From: Candidatus Fermentibacterota bacterium
Lineage (GTDB): Bacteria > Fermentibacterota > Fermentibacteria > Fermentibacterales > Fermentibacteraceae
Length of the DNA stretch: 64,000 nt
Assembly: GCA_002748705.1 (NCBI GenBank)
Contig: PDSZ01000023.1
Span: forward strand, 135,542-199,541
Direction of reading: 5' to 3'
Of this stretch, positions 55,317-62,320 are shown one piece after another. The notes under the pieces were generated by a model. The model made no database searches. It had not been told where the DNA came from and saw nothing but the letters and a program-made list of their open reading frames with translations. Positions within the stretch are counted from its first letter, which is position 1; every line of letters starts with the position of its first letter. A program made the translations under genes and the position numbers.

Positions 55317-56096
55317 ATGCCTGATGCTGTCTTCATAATACTTGCGGTATGTATTGCGGCGGTTCTTTTTCTGGGATACAGGCTTATCAAGTCCCCTGTA
55401 TGGAAGCAGAGGCAGCTGCAGAAGGCTTCTAAAATGGCTGCTGAAGGCCGTGTGGATGATATGATAGAGTACCTTGAGAAGAACAGAGATTCAAAGAAGG
55501 TATCATGCCCTCTCACCAATGCTCTCATCTTTTACTTCATAAGAAGCGGTGAAGTGGACAGGGCTGAAAAAGTGGTTATGCAGGCTGTAGGCAAAGGAGA
55601 CCAGAGCGGAACAGCTTATGCCCAGATGGCATACATAGCACAGCAGCGAGGTGACATCGAAAATGCAGAGAATTTCTACAGAAAGGCAATGGAGGTTGAA
55701 CCGCAGCTCGCAGGAACAATGAAGGTCAACCTTGCAGCACTTTTTATAAACGGTGACAAGAGACTGGATGAGGCTGAAAAGCTCCTTGAGGAGGCTCTGG
55801 AAGAACGGGAAGGTTCCGGCAAAAGCGGTGTCTATCTGAACCTTGCCATGCTTCACATGAAGAAAAAGGACCTCTCCAGGGCACGAATGTATGCTGTAAC
55901 ATCAGCTGAACTGCTTCCGGATACGCCGCTTACTCTGATGGGAAAAGCCCAGGCTCTTGCCCTTGCCGCAAGGTGTTCCGCAGGCCTGGGTGACAGGGGA
56001 GAGGCCAGAAGGCTGGCAGGAAAAGCGGTAAAGACAATGGACGGTATGCCCGGTTCAGATAAGCTTATGGAAGAGCTGAAAGACCTTACCTCCTGA
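55317..56096 (+). CDS. Membrane-anchored TPR protein
   Basis: The ATG at 55317 has GGAGGAGG upstream. The 259-residue protein has an N-terminal helix (AVFIILAVCIAAVLFLGYRL) and then TPR repeats, for example GTAYAQMAYIAQQRGDIENAENFYRKAMEVEP and GVYLNLAMLHMKKKDLSRARMYAVTSAELLP. It is similar in layout to LapB or YfgM-type scaffold proteins that face the cytoplasm or periplasm, but no metal-binding rubredoxin motif is present. It is between the PBP and a flippase-like gene, and overlaps the latter by one base. Confidence 0.72.
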   Translation: MPDAVFIILAVCIAAVLFLGYRLIKSPVWKQRQLQKASKMAAEGRVDDMIEYLEKNRDSKKVSCPLTNALIFYFIRSGEVDRAEKVVMQAVGKGDQSGTAYAQMAYIAQQRGDIENAENFYRKAMEVEPQLAGTMKVNLAALFINGDKRLDEAEKLLEEALEEREGSGKSGVYLNLAMLHMKKKDLSRARMYAVTSAELLPDTPLTLMGKAQALALAARCSAGLGDRGEARRLAGKAVKTMDGMPGSDKLMEELKDLTS

Positions 56097-57019
56097 TGAA
56101 GAAAGCCTTATGGGCAGTTGCTGCAGCCATTGCCGTCTACACTGTTCTGGTGCTCCATTCAGATATGGGAAAGGTTTCAGATGCGGCAGGTGCGATTCAC
56201 CCTGGCTGTATACCTCTCTTCCTGATACTTCCTTTAGCCAATTACTATCTCAGATATCTCAAGTGGCAGTATTTTCTCAGAAGAGTTAAAGTTATTGTTC
56301 CTGCCGTAGAGAGCCTTCGTGTTTTCATTGCCGGTTTCTCCATGACAGTATCTCCAGGGAAAATGGGTGAGCTGCTTAAATGCGCTCTTCTGAAAAAAAT
56401 GAGGGGCGTGCCGGTGGAGACCACAGGTTCTGTGGTGGTTGCAGAAAGGCTTACAGATCTGATAAGCATGGTTCTGCTGGCCCTTGCAGGGGCGCTTGTC
56501 ACCGGTAGTTCCCTCGGTATTCCCGCTTCCATTGCAGGAACTGTTTTCGTTGCATCAGCCATGTTCTTTCTTCTTAACCGCAGTGCCTGGAATCTCTTTG
56601 AGAGGGTGACAATGAAGATTCCATTCATGAGGAAAAGGAGCCATCTCTTTCTGGGTTTCAGAGAGGCTGCAGTGGCTCTTCTGGATGTGAGAAGCATGGC
56701 GGTTTCAGTTCCTCTGGGAATGCTCTCATGGGGAATAGAGGCAATGGTGCTCTCTGTGGCTGCTGCTTCCATGGGAGCTTCTCTGCCCTGGGGCGCTGCA
56801 CTTCTCTCACATGCTGCAGGAAGCGTAGCCGGCGCTGTTTCAATGATTCCAGGGGGCCTTGGGCTCACAGAGATAACCATAGACGGCATTATGAGCGGCT
56901 ATATGCCTGAAGCTGTATCTACTGCAACGACCCTTCTTATGAGATTTGCAACACTGTGGTTCAGCGTTCTTCTGGGAGTGGCTGCACTTGCTGACCTTAA
57001 ACGAAGGAACAGGGATTAA
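56096..57019 (+). CDS. Lysylphosphatidylglycerol synthase TM region-like membrane protein (UPF0104)
   Basis: The 307-residue protein has about seven membrane helices with the family marks NYYLRYLKWQYFLRRV near residue 50, MTVSPGKMGELLKCALLKKM near residue 84, VVVAERLTDLISMVLLA near residue 117 and AVSMIPGGLGLTEITIDGIM near residue 245. These mark the LPG_synthase_TM/UPF0104 family, whose members are linked to lipid or lipid-sugar transfer across the membrane. There is no aminoacyl-transferase domain. Its stop overlaps that of the convergent peptide gene. Confidence 0.85.
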   Translation: MKKALWAVAAAIAVYTVLVLHSDMGKVSDAAGAIHPGCIPLFLILPLANYYLRYLKWQYFLRRVKVIVPAVESLRVFIAGFSMTVSPGKMGELLKCALLKKMRGVPVETTGSVVVAERLTDLISMVLLALAGALVTGSSLGIPASIAGTVFVASAMFFLLNRSAWNLFERVTMKIPFMRKRSHLFLGFREAAVALLDVRSMAVSVPLGMLSWGIEAMVLSVAAASMGASLPWGAALLSHAAGSVAGAVSMIPGGLGLTEITIDGIMSGYMPEAVSTATTLLMRFATLWFSVLLGVAALADLKRRNRD

Positions 57020-57282
57020 AGGCCGCTGCCCACATCTCCAGGATTGATAAGCCTTGAACTCTCTGAGGACTGGCTGCCGTTGTTGAAAAGCCTGTTGGAG
57101 TTCACGCTTCCGCCCATGCCCGGGCAGAGAGGGGCTGAGTTGGGGTTACCTCCTGAAGTACAGTTGTTGGAACCGGAAGAAGGTGTACTGCCGGAACTGC
57201 ACTCTGCGTTCCAGCCGTTTTCTGCCGCATCCACTATTCCAACCAGTACAGGCGGAGAATACGATTCAGGAAAAAGGTTCAT
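57016..57282 (-). CDS. Candidate RiPP precursor peptide, Ser/Gly/Asn-rich with three cysteines
   Basis: The best start is the ATG at 57282, nine bases after GGAG, giving 88 residues; a TTG six or nine bases earlier is possible. A short leader (MNLFPESYSPPVLVGIVDAA, residues 1-20) is followed by a core very rich in Ser, Gly, Asn and Pro, with Cys28, Cys41 and Cys53 in AECSSGS, NNCTSGG and PLCPGMGG. There is no membrane helix or classical signal peptide. It is the last gene of a minus-strand cassette with two radical SAM enzymes, a PqqD-like protein, a kinase-like protein and a peptidase. This context and composition suggest it is the modified peptide. I cannot match the sequence to a known family. 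Its stop lies on that of the convergent gene. Confidence 0.6.
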   Translation of the reverse strand: MNLFPESYSPPVLVGIVDAAENGWNAECSSGSTPSSGSNNCTSGGNPNSAPLCPGMGGSVNSNRLFNNGSQSSESSRLINPGDVGSGL

Positions 57283-57324
57283 CTTCAACAACTCCTGTCC
57301 TTGCTCGCAGAATGTGTATCTTAC

Positions 57325-57363
57325 AACCTGCCATGACCTGACTGTTCAGGAAAGATGGCAGTT
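57325..57363 (-). promoter_or_regulatory. Stem-loop before the precursor peptide gene
   Basis: On the plus strand AACCTGCCAT (57325-57334) pairs with ATGGCAGTT (57355-57363) with one bulged base, and inside it CCTGA (57337-57341) pairs with TCAGG (57346-57350), leaving a four-base loop. It lies between the peptidase stop (57381) and the peptide start (57282) and is transcribed from the minus strand. No T-run follows in that direction, so it is more likely an RNA-processing or stability element than a terminator. A smaller hairpin AATACT/AGTATT lies at 57377-57393. Confidence 0.65.
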
Positions 57364-57380
57364 TTCACTGCTCAACAATA

Positions 57381-57770
57381 CTACCACAGTATTTTTCTGA
57401 CAATAGCGCACCATATCCTTACCACAGGTTTCGGAGCAAGCCACTGCCTGATACGAATTTTTCCCACAGGTACATATCGTCCCCTTCTCAGTACCCCTGT
57501 TACAACCGGCAGTTTCTGCGAACATTTAAAAGTCCTTCTGCCTCTGTCGGTTCCGGAACGGTCTCCTGATGAGATGATGTGCACTTCGCTGCCTGAAAAG
57601 CTGACAGAGTTTATTCTGTGAACAGCTGAACAGCTCTTTCCTGGAAAGACAGCTATCATTCCCTCTTTCAAGTTGCAGGTGTTTTTCTCCTCAGCTCTGA
57701 GAATGTCTCCTGGAATAAGGTTCGGCCACATGGAAAAACCTCTGATACCGTTCTTAATTGTTCTGCTCAA
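57381..57770 (-). CDS. S24/S26-like serine peptidase (S26B/SipW type)
   Basis: The most likely start is TTG at 57770, 17 bases before the end of the kinase-like gene, giving 129 residues; a longer version would lie fully inside that gene. It shows GIRGFSMWPNLIPGDIL with the nucleophile-type Ser near residue 13, LKEGMIAVFPG, and AVHRINSV near residue 50. In the latter a His stands where bacterial signal peptidase I has Lys, as in S26B (SipW/Sec11-like) peptidases. A hydrophobic tail is weak. It could cut the leader of the peptide encoded next. The start is not certain. Confidence 0.68.
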   Translation of the reverse strand: MSRTIKNGIRGFSMWPNLIPGDILRAEEKNTCNLKEGMIAVFPGKSCSAVHRINSVSFSGSEVHIISSGDRSGTDRGRRTFKCSQKLPVVTGVLRRGRYVPVGKIRIRQWLAPKPVVRIWCAIVRKILW

Positions 57771-58287
57771 GGGTCCATTCCAGGAGTTTTTCAGGGGTTT
57801 CGTCAAGATGGTATCTGAGAATATAGAAGGGGAAGTCCTTTGTGAGCTTTTCCAGAAAACGCATTGCCTGCTTCTGTTCATTGCTGTGAAGCTCAGACCA
57901 GGCCATTACAGGATTGTTTACAGTGATTCTGTAGAAAGCATACTCCGGTGATACCTGTATCAGCATTCCAGGGGCCCCCTTCTCCAGAAAGAAAACAGCC
58001 TTCAGCGGTGCTCCTCCGATGTTTTCAACTCCTGTTCCCTGTTTCATGGAACCACATGGGAGAGATCTTATAATACTGTCTGTTCCCTTTGCAACAACGA
58101 CACTGTCATCCCCTATTCCTGCAAACATGGATCTGGTCAGAATGGTTCTTATTGTTGATTTTCCACCTCCTGAAGGGGCCAGAAAAAGCAGAGAGAAATT
58201 CATTTCTCCCACTGCTGAGGCATGAAGCACAGCACCGTCAGGGAGAACAGCTCTGTTCTGTGCCCTGAGAATGAATTTGTCCATCAT
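57754..58287 (-). CDS. HPr kinase-like P-loop protein (ScmC-like)
   Basis: The 177-residue protein is the C-terminal, catalytic part of an HPr kinase/phosphorylase fold only. There is a short start (LPDGAVLHASAVGE), the P-loop LAPSGGGKST at residues 36-45, GIGDDSVVVAKG near residue 57 where HprK has its acidic motif, and RSLPCGSMKQG near residue 74. Proteins of this kind recur in clusters with PqqD-like proteins and radical SAM enzymes, and one in the SynChlorMet cassette is called ScmC. Which molecule it phosphorylates, if any, is unknown. The start overlaps the radical SAM gene stop (TGATG). Confidence 0.75.
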   Translation of the reverse strand: MMDKFILRAQNRAVLPDGAVLHASAVGEMNFSLLFLAPSGGGKSTIRTILTRSMFAGIGDDSVVVAKGTDSIIRSLPCGSMKQGTGVENIGGAPLKAVFFLEKGAPGMLIQVSPEYAFYRITVNNPVMAWSELHSNEQKQAMRFLEKLTKDFPFYILRYHLDETPEKLLEWTLEQNN

Positions 58288-59324
58288 TTTCGTACCAGCC
58301 TGGTTTCAGGGAAAAGCCCGGCTTCCCATGCTGCCTGGCATATCATGTCCGGCGCTGTAAGGGAACCTCCTGTTTCGTTGTTGTTCACCACACATCTTCC
58401 AAGGCATGAATCTCTGTGCATGCACATGGAGCAGACACCCTGAATGCTTTCAGGAAGGGAGTTTCTTATTCTTTTCAGTATCGGTGAGTTTCTCCAGGCT
58501 TCAGCTACAGTGGTTTTCGGGAACCTGCCCCATGCCATTTCCTTTCTGGAGAAACCTACGCCGCACAGGGAGAAGGTACCGTCAGGCAGTACTCCCAGAA
58601 GATTCCTTACAGGGCAGTATCCCAGGTATTTCAGTCTTTCCGGCGGAAGAAGGGCTCCTGGTATTGAAGGCTGAACCCACAGGGGCAGATTTTCTGTAAG
58701 CCTTCTGAAGTAGTCAAGCACATTCTTTATGTTCATTTTTTGGTAGAAGTTGTTGCCAGTGCCTCTTCCTGTGGGAGTTATGAAGTTGATTTTCAGGTTG
58801 TAAACACCAAGTTCCGCCACAAGACCGGCCATTTCCGCAACAGGTTCGATGGATGTATCAGAGACGGACATTATCACCTGGGTTCTGATACCTGCTTCCA
58901 CCAGCTTTCGGCAGAAACCTGTTGTCTTTTTCCATGCGCCGTTCATCTTTCTGAACGAGTCATGCACTGAAGCGTCAGCACTGTCCAGACTTACTGATAC
59001 AAAGTCTGGAGGGTTCTTCTTCATCTTTTCCATGAGTCCCGGAGGGTCCAGTGTACCGTTGGTCTCAAAGGCCACTGTGTCAAACCGCTGCCTGATGAAA
59101 GAGTAGAGGAGAGCTATCTCAGGATATAGAAGCGGTTCGCCGCCGGTGAGCTTTACACTGACGCAGCCAAGCTCTTCAGCCTGGATGAGAAGAGCCTTCC
59201 ACATGTTCAGTGTCATGGTTTCTCCAGTACTGCCTCCTTCATTGACCCAGCAGTGCCTGCAGTGGAGGTTGCACCCTCCTGCAGGATTTATGTAGAGGAC
59301 TTTAAGTGGTACTGTATTGCTCAT
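58284..59324 (-). CDS. Radical SAM/SPASM peptide-modifying enzyme (first of two)
   Basis: The start is the ATG at 59324, which overlaps the stop of the other radical SAM gene (TAATG); the protein is 346 residues. The SAM-cluster cysteines are C18, C22 and C25 in GGCNLHCRHCW, and KLTGGEPLLYPE is the glycyl-type SAM-binding strand. The C-terminal half has SPASM-type cysteines: YCPVRNLLGVLPDG, LCGVGF, and CSMCMHRDSCLGRC, then a late MIC. These would hold two auxiliary [4Fe-4S] clusters. Such enzymes make thioether, C-C or epimer changes in peptides. It resembles ScmE/ScmF of the SynChlorMet cassette. The reaction is not known. Confidence 0.85.
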   Translation of the reverse strand: MSNTVPLKVLYINPAGGCNLHCRHCWVNEGGSTGETMTLNMWKALLIQAEELGCVSVKLTGGEPLLYPEIALLYSFIRQRFDTVAFETNGTLDPPGLMEKMKKNPPDFVSVSLDSADASVHDSFRKMNGAWKKTTGFCRKLVEAGIRTQVIMSVSDTSIEPVAEMAGLVAELGVYNLKINFITPTGRGTGNNFYQKMNIKNVLDYFRRLTENLPLWVQPSIPGALLPPERLKYLGYCPVRNLLGVLPDGTFSLCGVGFSRKEMAWGRFPKTTVAEAWRNSPILKRIRNSLPESIQGVCSMCMHRDSCLGRCVVNNNETGGSLTAPDMICQAAWEAGLFPETRLVRK

Positions 59325-60376
59325 TAAAGATTTTCCAGTGCCAGTTTCAGGCATGATGACCTGTCTTTCCCTGTACCTGCCGCAGCTGAAATTCCCTCAA
59401 CAGGGCAGCCTCCTGAGCACCAGGGGAGATACCGGCAGCTGGAACACTCCGGATTGCTGCTTCTTGTTCTCTGAAGGAAAGTGCTGAACTTCTTCATTGC
59501 AGGCCCCTGAAGGATTGACTGAAGTGATTCGCCGGAGGCGAGGTTGCCTAGAATAATTTCAGGAAGATGGTCGCAGGGAGTTACTGAACCGTCCGGAAAA
59601 ACAGATATCCTTCCAGTGCCTCCGCCGCAGCGGTATGCCCTGTCAGATGATTCCGGAATCTCATTACGGAGGAACTTGCAGGCTCTCTCCCTCATATCCA
59701 GAACAGTTCCCTGTATGAAGCTGCCATGGGAGGCTTTCATAGCTTCCAGCCCGGCAACTGAAACCTCCAGCTGTTCCCTGGAAGGTATCATTGCTTCGTT
59801 TAGCCCCGGGCCTGCAAGGAGGAACGAGTTGAATTTTATCCATTCCCCTCCAAGAGCCCTGGCAAGCTGTGCTGTCTGGTGAAGTCTGTGGGCGTTAAGG
59901 CTGGTTACAGTGCAGTAGAAGCCAAAGGGAAGACCTGCTGCTCTCAGTTTTCCAACACCTGTAACAAGTTTGCCGAAAACTCCCCTGCCTCTCTGTGCAT
60001 CAACAGTTTCCTGATCAGGACCGTCAAGACTTATCATGAATTCGTTTAGATGAGCAGAGGTTTTTACCACTGTTTCTATCACAGACGGAGTAATCAGAGT
60101 AGCATTGGTGTTTATGCTGAACCGGAAGGGTCTCGCAGCTATTTCTTTTATGAAATCTGTGAAGTCAGGTCTTGCAAGTGGTTCACCGCCTGTCACCGTG
60201 AGTTTTATCAGTTTGTTGCTTACCAGTTTATCAAGTATTTCAATCCATGCAGATAGAGGCAGATCTCTCCGCAGGGCACCGTGGCTGTTAACAGAGCAGT
60301 GTCTGCAGGTGAGATTGCATCTCCCTGTTATGAGGATGTTGGCCTCTCTGGGAGATACCCAGTAGGAATCGGTCAA
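59324..60376 (-). CDS. Radical SAM/SPASM peptide-modifying enzyme (second of two)
   Basis: The TTG at 60376 overlaps the PqqD-like gene stop (TTGA), and the protein is 350 residues. SAM-cluster cysteines are C20, C24 and C27 in GRCNLTCRHC, and TVTGGEPLARPDF follows near residue 62. The SPASM region near residues 245-345 has YRCGGGTGRISVFPDG, TPCDHLPEIILGNL, and CSSCRYLPWCSGGCPVEG, then SSCLKL, the full seven-cysteine type pattern as far as can be seen. It differs clearly from the neighbour (about 25% alike by eye) and may modify another position of the peptide. Confidence 0.87.
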   Translation of the reverse strand: MTDSYWVSPREANILITGRCNLTCRHCSVNSHGALRRDLPLSAWIEILDKLVSNKLIKLTVTGGEPLARPDFTDFIKEIAARPFRFSINTNATLITPSVIETVVKTSAHLNEFMISLDGPDQETVDAQRGRGVFGKLVTGVGKLRAAGLPFGFYCTVTSLNAHRLHQTAQLARALGGEWIKFNSFLLAGPGLNEAMIPSREQLEVSVAGLEAMKASHGSFIQGTVLDMRERACKFLRNEIPESSDRAYRCGGGTGRISVFPDGSVTPCDHLPEIILGNLASGESLQSILQGPAMKKFSTFLQRTRSSNPECSSCRYLPWCSGGCPVEGISAAAGTGKDRSSCLKLALENL

Positions 60377-60627
60377 ACCAGAACACCCTTCTCCCGCATT
60401 TCCGAGAGGAAAGCATCAAGATCTGACTGGATGTTTTTTTCTTCAGGATAGAGTTCGTGAAGACGGTTCAGAATTTCGTCTCTGTCAGCGCCTCTGTCTA
60501 TCATGTCACAGATTCCGAAGGCAACCCCTTCAGATACTTGAAGAGCCCCTGTATCAATATTGAAAAGAATGCCGCCTGAAGGCTCTTTTCTGAAAACCAC
60601 ACCTTTGGCGAATTCCAGTTTTTCCAT
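60373..60627 (-). CDS. PqqD-like peptide recognition protein (RRE)
   Basis: The ATG at 60627, after CGGAGATG, gives 84 residues. It has the PqqD/RRE winged-helix pattern: VVFRKEPSGGILFNIDTGALQVSE forms the strands, then GVAFGICDMIDRGADRDEILNRL, and ends with a helix DLDAFLSEMREKGVLV. These small proteins bind the leader of a RiPP precursor and pass it to a radical SAM enzyme. It is the first gene of the cassette, transcribed toward 57016. Confidence 0.85.
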   Translation of the reverse strand: MEKLEFAKGVVFRKEPSGGILFNIDTGALQVSEGVAFGICDMIDRGADRDEILNRLHELYPEEKNIQSDLDAFLSEMREKGVLV

Positions 60628-60651
60628 AATGCATCTCCGTTGAATGGAACA

Positions 60652-60680
60652 TTGACTGTGTTGCATTGTATTGGTAATAT
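60652..60680 (+). promoter_or_regulatory. Sigma70-type promoter for the 60708 gene
   Basis: TTGACT (60652-60657), a 17-base spacer, and TAATAT (60675-60680) read toward the exported-protein gene at 60708. The promoter of the opposite PqqD-like gene must lie in the same 80 bases. TACAAT on the minus strand is a possible -10, but the evidence for it is weaker. Confidence 0.6.
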
Positions 60681-60707
60681 ACACATCATAACACGGAGGT
60701 TCCCCTG

Positions 60708-61106
60708 ATGAGAAAAATTATGTTTGTTCTTTTGGTAACAGCATCCTGCGTATATGGCTACGGGCTTCAGCCTTCAGGTTTCAACCTTGTTGGTTTTCCT
60801 GAGTTCGAAGGCAGGTTCAGTCCTGAGTTCAGCAGTATGGCAAGCTTTTCATTCACTTCCGGTTCTTACGGATCTATGGGGCAGGGAACCTATCTGGGCA
60901 GCATGAGCTTTTTCCTTCATCCCAGAGTTGACGCAAAACTGGAAATGGGATACTCCAGATTCATGACTTTTTCCGGAGCAGGGAACGATTTCGGCCTTGT
61001 TCTGGGAGGAGTTGAACTGAACTGGCGTCCCTGGGAGAACACCCGTCTTTCCTTCATTTATCGCGGTGCCCTTCCAGAGAATAATCTGTTTCCGGAAGGC
61101 ATGTAA
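60708..61106 (+). CDS. Small exported beta-rich protein
   Basis: GGAGG precedes the ATG, and the signal peptide is MRKIMFVLLVTASCVYG. The mature part, about 115 residues, is rich in Ser, Gly and Phe with alternating strands (GSMSFFLHPRVDAKLEMGYSR, FGLVLGGVELNWRPWENTR), as in outer-membrane barrels, but it is short. It stops at TAA 61104 directly before a second signal-like sequence in the same frame. The two could be related or broken parts (see findings). The function is unknown. Confidence 0.6.
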   Translation: MRKIMFVLLVTASCVYGYGLQPSGFNLVGFPEFEGRFSPEFSSMASFSFTSGSYGSMGQGTYLGSMSFFLHPRVDAKLEMGYSRFMTFSGAGNDFGLVLGGVELNWRPWENTRLSFIYRGALPENNLFPEGM

Positions 61107-61190
61107 ACGGCCGCAATTCTCTGGTGTCTGATCTGTCTTGCTTCCGGTGAAGAGTTCATTCAAAGCGGTGAGATTCTTTCCGCGTGTTCA

Positions 61191-62015
61191 TTGTATGTCT
61201 CTGAAGCTCAGGCTGATCCTTCTTCATGGTGGAAACACTACAGGGCTGCATGGTGTCTGAACAGGCTTGATCAGCCTGATTCTGCCAGATGCTACGCACG
61301 CCGTGCTTTCTACCTTGCCCCTGGTGAGGAAAAAGCCCTTTCGGAGCTTATGCGGTCACTGGCAAGTGAGCCGGAATCTGTTCTCACCTATTCTCATCTT
61401 GTTTCAGGCGGCGGTGTGTGCAGGTATCGTCTGGCCAGAGCAGAACTTGACCTTAATAGATATGCTGAAAGCTCTATACAGTGGCTCACTGAAGCATCAG
61501 CTAACAGTGATTCCGCCAAAGCTGCCGATGCCTGCTGCTGGTTGTGGATCCTTACAGGCAGGTCTGACCTTGAACTCATTGAAAAAGCTTCAGCTCTGGC
61601 GCCAGATGAGGAGTTTTACAGAGGAATGCTGGTGGAAGCTCTTGTTGATTCTGAAAAGATTGAAAGGGCTGCTTCTGAGTTTGAAAGAATGACAGACAGA
61701 AGCAGTTTCAGTTACTGGAGTACAGCTTCGGAGCTTCACTGGGCAGAGGGCCTTCACGATCTGTCAGTGGATGACTGCCGTAAAGCCTTTAACATGAGGC
61801 AGATTCCATCAACTGCAGCTGATCTGGGATGGCGTCTTTACTTCAGGTCAAGGGAGCTTATCGAGGCAGGAAGCATGCAGAAGGCTGAAATACTTCTCCG
61901 TGAGTGTTCCGGTTTATGGAGTGCAGAGAGTTCATGGGCTCTGAGAGCCGATTCTCTTATTAACAGTCTAAACGAGTTTACCTCTGTAAACGGTGATTAT
62001 GGAGAGCCGTTTTGA
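61191..62015 (+). CDS. Exported TPR-like protein, start uncertain
   Basis: From TTG 61191 the frame encodes 274 residues with TPR-like helices (CLNRLDQPDSARCYARRAFYLAPGEEKAL; LVDSEKIERAASEFERM). The same frame is open upstream to 61107 and reads TAAILWCLICLASGEEF, a good signal-peptide core, but has no ATG, GTG or TTG before it, only ATG then TAA at 61101-61106. The true start may therefore be mutated or misread. The end overlaps the next gene (TTGA). Confidence 0.55.
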   Translation: MYVSEAQADPSSWWKHYRAAWCLNRLDQPDSARCYARRAFYLAPGEEKALSELMRSLASEPESVLTYSHLVSGGGVCRYRLARAELDLNRYAESSIQWLTEASANSDSAKAADACCWLWILTGRSDLELIEKASALAPDEEFYRGMLVEALVDSEKIERAASEFERMTDRSSFSYWSTASELHWAEGLHDLSVDDCRKAFNMRQIPSTAADLGWRLYFRSRELIEAGSMQKAEILLRECSGLWSAESSWALRADSLINSLNEFTSVNGDYGEPF

Positions 62016-62320
62016 AGTATGACCGGTGTATTGTGCCGGCGCTATTCGTTATGTTTATCACCGGCTGTTCTGTGCAGGTGTCCCGGGACAGGTGGAATCA
62101 CTTTGCATTCTCTGCAGCAGCGGCTTCCACTGCAGCCGCAGCAGTTGCTGATCCAGGGAAAGCAATGGCTCTCTCTGCCGGCACAGGTCTGCTGAAGGAA
62201 ATCTACGATGGTCTGTACGGTTCCGGTTTCAGCACATGTGATCTGGTCTGGGATATGGCCGGAGTGCTGGCCGGAGGTGTTGCCGCACATACAATTCTGA
62301 TTATGGAGGACGATTCCTGA
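62012..62320 (+). CDS. YfiM/DUF2279-like lipoprotein
   Basis: The TTG at 62012, with GGAGAG upstream, gives a lipoprotein signal (LFVMFITGC) and 102 residues. The mature part reads HFAFSAAAASTAAAAVADPGKAM and then GLLKEIYDGLYGSGFSTCDLVWDMAG, close to the pattern of the YfiM/DUF2279 family (KE-D...D-W-D-G). The cellular function of this family is unknown. It overlaps secA at its end (TGATG). Confidence 0.7.
   Translation: MKYDRCIVPALFVMFITGCSVQVSRDRWNHFAFSAAAASTAAAAVADPGKAMALSAGTGLLKEIYDGLYGSGFSTCDLVWDMAGVLAGGVAAHTILIMEDDS

Noticed and set aside
57044..57400. Plus-strand open frame of 118 codons opposite the peptide gene
   Set aside because: It overlaps the peptide gene on the other strand, has no ribosome binding site, and the minus-strand context and start are better.
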